64,000 nt of DNA from Archangium violaceum (GTDB lineage: Bacteria; Myxococcota; Myxococcia; Myxococcales; Myxococcaceae), in assembly GCF_016859125.1 (NCBI RefSeq), contig NZ_CP069338.1, positions 12,093,501-12,157,500 of the forward strand, in the 5' to 3' direction. Below, piece by piece: positions 8,822 to 16,573 of this stretch; the stretch's first letter is position 1; each line of letters opens with the position of its first letter. A program made the translations under genes and the position numbers. The notes below the pieces were generated by a model. The model saw nothing but the letters and a program-made list of their open reading frames with translations, was not told the origin of the DNA and did not search any database.

Positions 8822-11065
8822 ATGACACGCAGCGTCACATTCCTTCTGACGGCCACCATCGCCGCCAGCATCTCGTTCACCGGTTGCTGCATCCCACTCT
8901 TCTGGGACGAATCCGACGAAGAACCCTGCACTCCGAAAACCTGCGAGCAGCTCGGGGCCACCTGCGGCACGCCGTCCGATGGATGTGGAGGAACACTGTC
9001 CTGTGGAAGCTGCGACGCGCCGTCCACGTGCGGCGGTGGCGGAGAGAGTTACACCTGCGGTTGCACCCCGCGCACGTGCGCACAGCTCGGAACCGATTGC
9101 GGCGAGGTGTCCGACGGGTGCGGAGGAACGCTGTCCTGTGGAAGCTGCACCGCACCCACCACGTGCGGCGGCGGAGGCAGAGCCAACGTGTGCGGCTGCA
9201 CCCCGCGCAAGCAATGCGAGCCCGCCGAAGGTGAATGCGGCGTCGCGCCCGATGGCTGTGGGGGCGTCGTCTCCTGCGGCACGTGCACCGCCCCGGAGGT
9301 GTGCGGTGGCCGTGGTCAGGCCAACACCTGCGCCATCCCCGCCGCCGAGCGTTGGTGCAACGAGGACGGCTGGTGCTGGGAGGCCCCTCTTCCCCATGGT
9401 TACGCCCTGAATGGAGCCCACTTCCGCGCTACGAATGATGGCTGGGCCGTGGGCAAGGGCGGCCACATCCAGCACTGGGACGGTACGAAGTGGTCGCGTG
9501 TGTCCAGCGGCACGACCAGCGACCTCAACGACGTCCACGCCGTGTCCGCCACGGACGTGTGGACGGTGGGCAGCTCTGGCACCGTGCTGCGCTTCTCGGG
9601 CGCGGCCTTCTCTCCCGTCTCTTCCGGCACGACCCAGAACCTCTCCGCCCTCTGGGCCTCCGGGTCGAATGACGTCTGGACCGTGGGCAACTCTGGCACC
9701 GTGCTGCGCAACCAGGGCAGCGGCTTCAAGCCCGTGACCTCAAGCACCACCCAGAAGCTCAACGACGTGTGGGGCAGTGGCCCGAACGACGTCTGGGTCG
9801 TGGGTAACGGCGGCACCCTGCGTCACCACGATGGCTCCACCTTCGCCGCCATCGACGCGGGCACCCCCCTGCCCCTCTACGAGGTGACGGGCTCCGGTCC
9901 CAACGACGTCTGGGCCGTCACCTCCGAGGACCCGTGCCTCTTCTGCAACGACTACGGCATCGTCTACCGCGTCACGCCCGGCGGCCTCTCCGAGAGCCTC
10001 CACATCGACGACCAGCTCTTCCACGTGTACTCCGCTGGCCCCTCCACCACGTTCGCCATGGGTGATGGCTCGCACTACCTCTGGAATGGCACGGGTTGGC
10101 GCGCGATCTCCGGACGTAGCGGAGGAATCCTCGCGAGCAGCGACCCCAACGATGTGTGGCTCCTGGACGACTACGGCTACGTCGAGCGATGGAACGGAAC
10201 GCAGTGGTCCATACAGACGTCGGTCCGCTTGTCGATGAACGTCCAGGACGTGCACGGCAGTGCCGCGAGCAACGTGTGGGCGGTGGGGAGTCGAGGCCAG
10301 ATACAGAACTGGAACGGCGGCGGTTGGTTGGAGCGGACCGCCCCCTACGACTCGTCGTTCATCCAGACCCGGGGCGTCTACGCGGCTTCACCCACCGCAG
10401 TCTGGATGATCACCCTCGAATCTTCCTACGACTCCTTCGGGAATAGCGACAGCGACTACAACCATATCTACCGCTGGAATGGGACGAGCTTCGTGCAGGA
10501 GCTCGCGTCCAACGCCCAGGGGTTGCTCGCGGTGCACGGCAGCTCGGAGACGGACGTCTGGGCCGTGGGCACCTCCGGCGAGGCCATCCACTTCGATGGC
10601 ACCCGCTGGACACATCAGCCCACGGGCGCGACGGCGGCGCTCAACGACATCTGGGTCCATGGACCTTCGCTCGCCATCGCCGTGGGAGGCGCGGGCACCA
10701 TCCAGATGTGGAACGGTACCGCCTGGTCCACGATGAGCTCCGGCACCAGCGCGGCGCTCGAGAGCGTATGGGGCAGCGGGCCGAAGGACATCTGGGCCTC
10801 GGGCGCCAACGGCACGTTGCTGCGCTACAACGGCATCAACTGGAGTCCCGTGGCGAGCGGCACCTCGAGCACCTTGAATGCCCTCTGGGGCGTCTCCCCG
10901 ACGGCGGTGTGGGCCACGGGAGACAAGGGCACGCTGCTGCGCTTCGACGGCACGAAGTGGACGCCCGAGCGCACAGGCACCCTCCACTCCCTGCGAGGGC
11001 TGTGGGCCGCCTCCGCGTCCGACGTGTGGCTCATGGGCGACTCCGCCATCCTCCACAAGCCCTGA
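8822..11065 (+). CDS. Cys-rich lipoprotein with 14-blade propeller repeats (copy A)
   Basis: The 747-residue product begins with a lipoprotein signal (MTRSVTFLLTATIAASISFTGC, Cys22 as lipid site), so it is probably surface or periplasmic. Residues about 35-165 contain three Cys-rich units of the type CxxLGxxCGxxSDGCGGTLSCG with a CTAPxxCGG tail. Some databases mislabel such units as tryptophan synthase alpha chain. The remainder is 14 repeats of about 43 residues with the core NDVWAVGSxGTVLRFxG, enough for two seven-bladed beta-propellers. No catalytic motif is visible. A GGGGGAG ribosome site precedes the ATG. The gene has a tandem paralogue 46 bases downstream with a long identical stretch. 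Function unknown; adhesion or prey/surface binding is possible but unproven. Confidence 0.85.
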   Translation: MTRSVTFLLTATIAASISFTGCCIPLFWDESDEEPCTPKTCEQLGATCGTPSDGCGGTLSCGSCDAPSTCGGGGESYTCGCTPRTCAQLGTDCGEVSDGCGGTLSCGSCTAPTTCGGGGRANVCGCTPRKQCEPAEGECGVAPDGCGGVVSCGTCTAPEVCGGRGQANTCAIPAAERWCNEDGWCWEAPLPHGYALNGAHFRATNDGWAVGKGGHIQHWDGTKWSRVSSGTTSDLNDVHAVSATDVWTVGSSGTVLRFSGAAFSPVSSGTTQNLSALWASGSNDVWTVGNSGTVLRNQGSGFKPVTSSTTQKLNDVWGSGPNDVWVVGNGGTLRHHDGSTFAAIDAGTPLPLYEVTGSGPNDVWAVTSEDPCLFCNDYGIVYRVTPGGLSESLHIDDQLFHVYSAGPSTTFAMGDGSHYLWNGTGWRAISGRSGGILASSDPNDVWLLDDYGYVERWNGTQWSIQTSVRLSMNVQDVHGSAASNVWAVGSRGQIQNWNGGGWLERTAPYDSSFIQTRGVYAASPTAVWMITLESSYDSFGNSDSDYNHIYRWNGTSFVQELASNAQGLLAVHGSSETDVWAVGTSGEAIHFDGTRWTHQPTGATAALNDIWVHGPSLAIAVGGAGTIQMWNGTAWSTMSSGTSAALESVWGSGPKDIWASGANGTLLRYNGINWSPVASGTSSTLNALWGVSPTAVWATGDKGTLLRFDGTKWTPERTGTLHSLRGLWAASASDVWLMGDSAILHKP
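9319..9826 (+). repeat. 508-bp perfect direct repeat, copy 1
   Basis: By eye this block is base-for-base identical to 11483-11990, at an offset of 2164 bases. It covers the end of the Cys-rich region and roughly the first four propeller repeats. Identity stays high but imperfect (about ten scattered differences) for another 200 bases downstream, then falls away. The Cys-rich region just upstream is clearly diverged. Confidence 0.92.
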
Positions 11066-11111
11066 AGTCCGCCTCTCTCCCTTCCCTCACGACCTCTCCC
11101 TGAAAGAATCC

Positions 11112-13193
11112 ATGACACACGACCCCGCCTTCTCGATACGAGCGGCCCACGAGGGCCAGCGCAGGAGCATGCTCCTGCTCGCACTCGTCACGCTCACATT
11201 GCTCCCGGCCTGCGGAGACGATCCGCCCTCGTCGCCATCGGACCCCGCTGATTCGGGCACGCCCGCCGAGGAACCCTTTGTCGAGCTCTGCACCCGTCCG
11301 GGGGAGATCCTTCGACCGGATGCGGGTAGCACGCCCGACGCGGGTAGCGCTCCCGACGCGGGCTGCCAACCCCTGACGTGCGAGCAACTCGAGGCCAACT
11401 GCGGCGAACCATCCAATGGGTGCGGTGGAACGCTCTCCTGCGGCACGTGCACCGCCCCGGAGGTATGCGGTGGCAGAGGCCGGGCCAACACCTGCGCCAT
11501 CCCCGCCGCCGAGCGTTGGTGCAACGAGGACGGCTGGTGCTGGGAGGCCCCTCTTCCCCATGGTTACGCCCTGAATGGAGCCCACTTCCGCGCTACGAAT
11601 GATGGCTGGGCCGTGGGCAAGGGCGGCCACATCCAGCACTGGGACGGTACGAAGTGGTCGCGTGTGTCCAGCGGCACGACCAGCGACCTCAACGACGTCC
11701 ACGCCGTGTCCGCCACGGACGTGTGGACGGTGGGCAGCTCTGGCACCGTGCTGCGCTTCTCGGGCGCGGCCTTCTCTCCCGTCTCTTCCGGCACGACCCA
11801 GAACCTCTCCGCCCTCTGGGCCTCCGGGTCGAATGACGTCTGGACCGTGGGCAACTCTGGCACCGTGCTGCGCAACCAGGGCAGCGGCTTCAAGCCCGTG
11901 ACCTCAAGCACCACCCAGAAGCTCAACGACGTGTGGGGCAGTGGCCCGAACGACGTCTGGGTCGTGGGTAACGGCGGCACCCTGCGTCACTACGATGGCA
12001 CCACCTTCGCCGCCATCGACGCGGGCACCACCCTGCCCCTCTACGAGGTGACGGGCGCCGGCCCCAACGACGTCTGGGCCGTCACCTCCGAGGACCCCTG
12101 CTTCTTCTGCAACGACTACGGCATCGTCTACCGCGTTACGCCCGGCGGCCTCTCCGAGAGCCTTCGCATCGACGACCAGCTCTTCCACGTGCACTCCGTC
12201 GACTCTTCCGCCCTGTTCACCGTGGGCGAGAGCCTGCGCTACCAATGGAACGGTACGGGATGGAAGAAGGTGGGCTCCGGCAGGGATGGTGCGCTCGCCG
12301 GCAGCAGCTCGAACGACATGTGGCTGCTGGGAGAGGAGGGTCACGTCGAACGTTGGAACGGCAGCGCATGGACCAGGCAGGCACCCGCCCGCGCGTTGGG
12401 TGACTCCCTCCAGGACGTGCATGGCATCAGCGCCACCAACCTCTGGGCGGTGGGTTCCCGGTTGATGCACTGGAATGGCGGCGGTTGGTACCAGCTCCCC
12501 AGCTACGGCTCCAGTTCGGCCTCTGGCCTCTACGCGGCCTCGGCCAACGCCGTCTGGATCGTCACTTCAGGGAGTGACACCAGCTCCAACCGCATCTACC
12601 GGTGGAACGGCACGGGTTACACGGAGGAGCTCTCCTCGCATCCCCAGGGGCTGCTCGCGGTCCACGGTAGCTCGGAGACGGACGTCTGGGCCGTGGGCAG
12701 AGCCGGACTGGCCCTGCACAACACCGGCTCCGGGTGGGCCTGCCAGCCCACCGGAGTGGGCAAGGCGCTCAACGATGTCTGGGTCCAGGGTCCCTCACTG
12801 GCCATCGCCGTGGGCGACTCGGGCACCATCGTGCGCTGGGATGGCAACGCCTGGTCCAGGATGAGCTCCGGCACCGGCGCGGACCTCCACGGAGTCTGGG
12901 GCAGCGGGCCCTCGGACATCTGGGCCGTGGGAGCCAACGGCACGCTGCTGCACCATGACGGCAATGCCTGGTCCAGCTCGACGAGTGGCACCACGACCAA
13001 CCTGACCGCGCTCTGGGGGACGTCCTCGTCCTCGGTGTGGGCCACGGGCGAGAACGGCACGCTGCTGCGCTACGACGGCTCGCGGTGGACCTCCGAGCAC
13101 ACCGGCACCGGCCGCGCCCTGCGAGGGCTATGGGCCGCCTCCACGTCCGACGTGTGGCTCGTGGGAGACTCCGCCATCCTCCACAAGCCCTGA
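11112..13193 (+). CDS. Cys-rich lipoprotein with 14-blade propeller repeats (copy B)
   Basis: A 693-residue paralogue of the preceding gene. Its signal peptide ends in the lipobox LLPAC. A short Asp/Pro/Ala/Gly-rich spacer with the repeat PDAGS follows, then a single Cys-rich unit (CEQLEANCGEPSNGCGGTLS) where copy A has three. The 14 propeller repeats are in the same order as copy A and both proteins end in DSAILHKP. Start ATG 11112 was chosen because the signal peptide begins there; the upstream part of the open frame is only overlap with copy A. The pair probably arose by tandem duplication with later gene conversion, and the two signal peptides have diverged. A hairpin follows the stop codon. 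Confidence 0.85.
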   Translation: MTHDPAFSIRAAHEGQRRSMLLLALVTLTLLPACGDDPPSSPSDPADSGTPAEEPFVELCTRPGEILRPDAGSTPDAGSAPDAGCQPLTCEQLEANCGEPSNGCGGTLSCGTCTAPEVCGGRGRANTCAIPAAERWCNEDGWCWEAPLPHGYALNGAHFRATNDGWAVGKGGHIQHWDGTKWSRVSSGTTSDLNDVHAVSATDVWTVGSSGTVLRFSGAAFSPVSSGTTQNLSALWASGSNDVWTVGNSGTVLRNQGSGFKPVTSSTTQKLNDVWGSGPNDVWVVGNGGTLRHYDGTTFAAIDAGTTLPLYEVTGAGPNDVWAVTSEDPCFFCNDYGIVYRVTPGGLSESLRIDDQLFHVHSVDSSALFTVGESLRYQWNGTGWKKVGSGRDGALAGSSSNDMWLLGEEGHVERWNGSAWTRQAPARALGDSLQDVHGISATNLWAVGSRLMHWNGGGWYQLPSYGSSSASGLYAASANAVWIVTSGSDTSSNRIYRWNGTGYTEELSSHPQGLLAVHGSSETDVWAVGRAGLALHNTGSGWACQPTGVGKALNDVWVQGPSLAIAVGDSGTIVRWDGNAWSRMSSGTGADLHGVWGSGPSDIWAVGANGTLLHHDGNAWSSSTSGTTTNLTALWGTSSSSVWATGENGTLLRYDGSRWTSEHTGTGRALRGLWAASTSDVWLVGDSAILHKP
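11483..11990 (+). repeat. 508-bp perfect direct repeat, copy 2
   Basis: Identical to 9319-9826. It lies in the same position within the paralogous propeller lipoprotein gene, starting just after the CGGRG motif. The first mismatch on the right is C in copy 1 against T here at 11991. Confidence 0.92.
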
Positions 13194-13201
13194 GCCTGCT
13201 C

Positions 13202-13226
13202 TCCCCTCTCCCCTTGGGAGAGGGGA
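13202..13226 (+). terminator. Hairpin after the propeller gene pair
   Basis: A perfect 10-bp stem (TCCCCTCTCC pairing with GGAGAGGGGA) with a five-base loop begins nine bases after the stop codon at 13193. There is no T-run, so it may act as a weak terminator. It also resembles the CCCTCTCCC/GGGAGAGGG palindromes at 20212 and 38732 and may belong to that dispersed family. Confidence 0.55.
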
Positions 13227-13314
13227 AATGGTCGCGGTTGTCTGCGCATAGGGGGCTCAACCCACCGACACCACCCGGAACCGGGCTCGGGTTGACGCCG
13301 CGCCTCCACGGCCA

Positions 13315-13338
13315 TATAAGTTGGTCAACCAACCTATA
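13315..13338 (+). promoter_or_regulatory. Palindromic operator in front of tetR
   Basis: Arms GTTGGT and ACCAAC are separated by CA, and each is flanked outside by one base and TATA, giving a 24-base near-perfect dyad. It ends 13 bases before the chosen ATG of the TetR gene, so it would overlap the promoter. TetR proteins commonly bind such dyads and repress themselves, so autoregulation of the whole downstream operon is likely. Confidence 0.7.
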
Positions 13339-13351
13339 AATGGAGCCGCGG

Positions 13352-13957
13352 ATGGCCCGCCCATCGAATACGGAGGAACGCCGGCAGCAGATCGTCGAGG
13401 GGATGCTGCGCGTCATGGCCGAGCGAGGCTACGAGCGCGCGTCCATCTCGGAGATCGCCAGGGCGGCGGGGCTGAGCCCGGGGCTGGTGCACTACCACTT
13501 CACGGAGAAGCAGGAGATCCTCCTGACGCTGGTGGAGCAGCTCGCGGGGCGGGTGCGCGAGCGGGTGAAGGCGCGGGTGGAGCGGGTGAGGAGCGGCGCC
13601 CGAGCGCAGGTGGATGCCTTCATCGATGCGTACCTGGCCACGGGTGACGACGCGGATCCAGCCTCGGTGGCGGCGTGGGTGACCATCAGCGCGGAGGCGG
13701 TGCGGCAGCCCGAGGTACGCGCGGCCTACGAGAAGGTGGTCCGCTCGGACCTGGAGTTCCTGGAGGAGCTGGTCGCCACGCGCATCGGGCGCAGACGCTC
13801 GCGCGCGGTGGCGGCGGGTCTCTTCGCAACGGTGCAGGGCTACTTCGTCCTGGCCGCGGCGGCCCCGGGGCTCATCCCTCCAGGTTCCGCCGCGAGCACG
13901 GTGAAGCGCATGGCCGCGGGGCTGCTCGACGCGGCGGACGCCTCGGAGGGCTCATGA
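13352..13957 (+). CDS. TetR-family transcriptional regulator
   Basis: A 201-residue regulator with an N-terminal TetR helix-turn-helix (RRQQIVEGMLRVMAERGYER, then ISEIARAAGLSPGLVHYHF) and a C-terminal ligand domain resembling the BetI/TetR_C group. ATG 13352 is preferred over ATG 13340 because GGAG sits six bases upstream and the operator would overlap the earlier start. The gene's TGA overlaps the start of the permease gene, and three further genes follow with overlaps, so the regulator heads the operon. The ligand is unknown; the AmpG-like permease suggests a small transported molecule. Confidence 0.93.
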   Translation: MARPSNTEERRQQIVEGMLRVMAERGYERASISEIARAAGLSPGLVHYHFTEKQEILLTLVEQLAGRVRERVKARVERVRSGARAQVDAFIDAYLATGDDADPASVAAWVTISAEAVRQPEVRAAYEKVVRSDLEFLEELVATRIGRRRSRAVAAGLFATVQGYFVLAAAAPGLIPPGSAASTVKRMAAGLLDAADASEGS

Positions 13958-15201
13958 AGACCGCGCTGAAGACGCCGCTGAAGCTCGGGCTGCTCACGAG
14001 CCTCTACCTGTCGCAGGGTCTGCCCTTCGGATTCTTCACCCAGGCGCTCCCGGTGCTGCTGCGCAAGCAGGGCCTGTCGCTGCCAGCCATCGGGCTCACG
14101 CACCTGCTCGCGCTGCCCTGGGCGCTGAAGTTCCTCTGGGCCCCGGTGATGGATCGCCACGGCTCGGAGAGGCTCGGACGGCGGCGTGGCTACATCCTCC
14201 CGTTGCAGCTCCTCTCGGCGGCGCTGCTCCTGGGGCTCTCCCTTCCCGAGGGGACCGTGAGCGTGACGACGCTCCTGGTGGCCGTGCTGCTCGTCAACCT
14301 GCTGGCGGCGACGCAGGACGTGGCCACGGACGGGCTCGCGGTGGACCTGCTCGAGCCCGAGGAGCTCGGTTGGGGCAACGGCGTCCAGGTGGCCGGCTAC
14401 CGGGTGGGGATGATCCTCGGTGGAGGGCTCATGCTCATCCTCTTCGATGCGCTGGGCTGGCGCCCCACCCTGCTGAGCCTGGGGCTGCTGCTGCTCGTGG
14501 CCACGGTGCCGGTGGCGCTCTTCCGCGAGCCCCCCTCCCCCATCCCCCGAGGCGAACACGTGGGCATGGGGCGTTGGCTCCGCGAGTCCCTGCTGTACTG
14601 GGTTCGCCGCCCCGGCACGGGCACGTGGCTCACCCTGCTCGTCCTCTTCAAGGCGGGTGAGAACCTGGCGACGGGAATGCTGCGCACCTTCCTGGTCGAC
14701 GTGGGGCTGAGCCTGTCTCAAGTCGGATGGATGCTCGGGTTCGTGGGCTTCACCACCGGGCTGCTCGGCGCGCTCGCGGGAGGGGCGCTCGTCAACCGGC
14801 TGGGCCAGCGACGCGCGCTGCTCGTCTTCGGCGTCCTGCAAGCGGGAGCGGTGCTCCTCTACGCGCTGGCCGCGCACGGGGCCAACTCCCTTCCGGTGCT
14901 CGCGGTCGTCTGCGGCGTGGAGCACCTCACGAGCGGCATGGCGACCGCGGCCCTCTTCACGGTGATGATGGACATCTGCCGCCCGGAGCACGCCGCGTCC
15001 GACTACACGGTGCAGGCCTCGCTCGTCGTGTTGGCCACCGGAGGCGCCGCGGCCGTGAGTGGCTTCAGCGCCCAGACGCTCGGCTACGCGTGGCACTTCA
15101 CGCTCGCGGCGGCCCTGTGCGCCGTGGCCGTGGCCTGGGTGGCGCTCACCTTTCATCCGCCCCGAACGCTCGTGTCCGGGGAACAACCGGAGGTGTCGTG
15201 A
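13954..15201 (+). CDS. AmpG-like MFS permease
   Basis: A 415-residue inner-membrane protein with about twelve hydrophobic segments. The N terminus (LYLSQGLPFGFFTQALPVLL, then GLTHLLALPWALKFLWAPVMDR) is the hallmark of the AmpG / acetyl-CoA transporter branch of the major facilitator superfamily, which includes the muropeptide importer AmpG. The DVATDGLAVDLLEPEELGWGN segment is also typical. Start ATG 13954 overlaps the tetR stop. The substrate could be a muropeptide or another small molecule; the sequence alone does not decide. Its stop overlaps the coaD start. Confidence 0.88.
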   Translation: MKTALKTPLKLGLLTSLYLSQGLPFGFFTQALPVLLRKQGLSLPAIGLTHLLALPWALKFLWAPVMDRHGSERLGRRRGYILPLQLLSAALLLGLSLPEGTVSVTTLLVAVLLVNLLAATQDVATDGLAVDLLEPEELGWGNGVQVAGYRVGMILGGGLMLILFDALGWRPTLLSLGLLLLVATVPVALFREPPSPIPRGEHVGMGRWLRESLLYWVRRPGTGTWLTLLVLFKAGENLATGMLRTFLVDVGLSLSQVGWMLGFVGFTTGLLGALAGGALVNRLGQRRALLVFGVLQAGAVLLYALAAHGANSLPVLAVVCGVEHLTSGMATAALFTVMMDICRPEHAASDYTVQASLVVLATGGAAAVSGFSAQTLGYAWHFTLAAALCAVAVAWVALTFHPPRTLVSGEQPEVS

Positions 15202-15701
15202 TGACCATCGCCGTCTATGCCGGCAGCTTCGACCCGGTGACCGCCGGCCACCTGTCCGTCATCCGCCAGGCCGCTCGGCTCTTCGGCCACGTCGTCGTGG
15301 TGGTGGCCATCAACCCGGACAAGCGCACCCTCCTCACCGTGGCCGAGCGCGTGGAGCTGCTGCGCGAGGTGGTGGCGCTCCACCCCAACGTCACCGTGTC
15401 CAGCACCGAGGGGCTCATCGTGGACTACGCACGGGCCATCGGCGCGAGCGTGTTGCTCCGTGGCGTACGGGGCGCCACGGATGCGCAATTCGAGACGACG
15501 CTGGCCCAGGCCAACCGCGCCCTGGCACCAGACCTGTCCACCCTCTTCCTCCCCGCCGAGGCCCACCTCGCAGCGGTGAGCAGCAGCGCGCTCAAGGAGA
15601 AGCTGGAGCGCGGCGAGGACGTTTCGGACTTCTGCCCGCCCGCCGTCGCGGCGAAGCTGCGCCAACGGATGAACCCCCCCACCCACCGGAGCCCTCGATG
15701 A
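15201..15701 (+). CDS. coaD: Phosphopantetheine adenylyltransferase
   Basis: The 166-residue product carries the nucleotidyltransferase signature AVYAGSFDPVTAGHLSVI (TxGH motif at residues 14-17) and the second motif VSSSALKE, and has the length of bacterial CoaD. It transfers AMP from ATP to 4'-phosphopantetheine, the penultimate step of coenzyme A synthesis. The ATG overlaps the permease stop as TGATG, and its own stop overlaps the next start, so it is translated in the same operon. Placement of an essential gene behind a TetR operator is unusual; an internal promoter is possible but not seen. Confidence 0.95.
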   Translation: MTIAVYAGSFDPVTAGHLSVIRQAARLFGHVVVVVAINPDKRTLLTVAERVELLREVVALHPNVTVSSTEGLIVDYARAIGASVLLRGVRGATDAQFETTLAQANRALAPDLSTLFLPAEAHLAAVSSSALKEKLERGEDVSDFCPPAVAAKLRQRMNPPTHRSPR

Positions 15702-16444
15702 GCCTGTCCTTCGTCACCCTCGGCGTAGGGGATGCCTTCTCCGCGCTGCACTACTCCTCGTGCCTGGCGCTCGAGGCCGAGGGCCAGGTGTTGCTCCTGG
15801 ATTGTCCGCACCCCATCCGCAAGATGATGCGCGAGGCCAGCCTCTCCTCGGGCGTGGAGCTGGACGCGGACCGGGTGTCGGGCCTCGTCCTCACCCACCT
15901 GCACGCGGACCACAGCTCGGGCGTGGAGGGGCTCGGCTACTTCTCCTTCTTCGTGCTGAAGCGGAAGCTGCGGCTGCTCGCCCACCCGGACGTGACGCGC
16001 CGGCTCTGGGAGGGACACCTCGCCGCGGGCATGGAGGATCTCATCCGCAAGCCCGGAGGCGCACCCGAGCGCCACGGCTTCGAGGACTACTTCGAGCCCC
16101 TCGCGCTCTCCACCAAGGAGCCCGTGCGCTTCGGGCCCTTCTCCATCGAGAGCCGCATGACGTACCACCACGTCCCCACCACGGCCCTGCGCATCCGCGC
16201 GGGAGGGCGATGCCTGGGCTACAGCGCGGACACCGCCTACGACGAGGGACTCATCGCCTGGCTCTCCGAGGCGGACCTCGTGGTGCACGAGACGAATTAC
16301 GGCGTGCACACGCCCTACGCGAAGCTGGCCGCCCTACCCGCCCCCCTGCGCGCGAGGATGCGGCTCATCCACTACCCGGATGACTTCGACCTCCGGGCGA
16401 GCAACATCGAGCCGCTCGCCCAGGGGCGCCGCTACAGCGTGTAG
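15698..16444 (+). CDS. MBL-fold metallo-hydrolase
   Basis: A 248-residue protein of the metallo-beta-lactamase fold related to RNase Z-like and phosphodiesterase-like hydrolases. The zinc motif THLHADH is at residues 66-72, with further candidate ligands in MTYHHVPTTA, GYSADTAYDEG and the C-terminal RLIHYPDDFD. No signal peptide is present, so it is cytoplasmic. Its ATG overlaps the coaD stop. The substrate is not identifiable from sequence. Confidence 0.88.
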   Translation: MSLSFVTLGVGDAFSALHYSSCLALEAEGQVLLLDCPHPIRKMMREASLSSGVELDADRVSGLVLTHLHADHSSGVEGLGYFSFFVLKRKLRLLAHPDVTRRLWEGHLAAGMEDLIRKPGGAPERHGFEDYFEPLALSTKEPVRFGPFSIESRMTYHHVPTTALRIRAGGRCLGYSADTAYDEGLIAWLSEADLVVHETNYGVHTPYAKLAALPAPLRARMRLIHYPDDFDLRASNIEPLAQGRRYSV

Positions 16445-16573
16445 AGCTCACCTACCGAGCGGTCGGGCGGTACTCCGCTCCGCCTCCGCCGCCACGGCGC
16501 GTCACGTGTGCGTCACGCGAAAGATGCACGCGCGCGCCGGACGTGGGAGATTCGCGGCCCCAACGAACATCCC

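Noticed and set aside
8930-9330. Cys-rich repeats that databases often label tryptophan synthase alpha chain
   Set aside because: The repeats have no TIM-barrel or catalytic features; they are short disulfide-type units behind a lipoprotein signal.
14727-15200. Longer CoaD starting within the permease gene
   Set aside because: The upstream frame is antiphase permease sequence; CoaD signature begins at MTIAVYAGSFDP.
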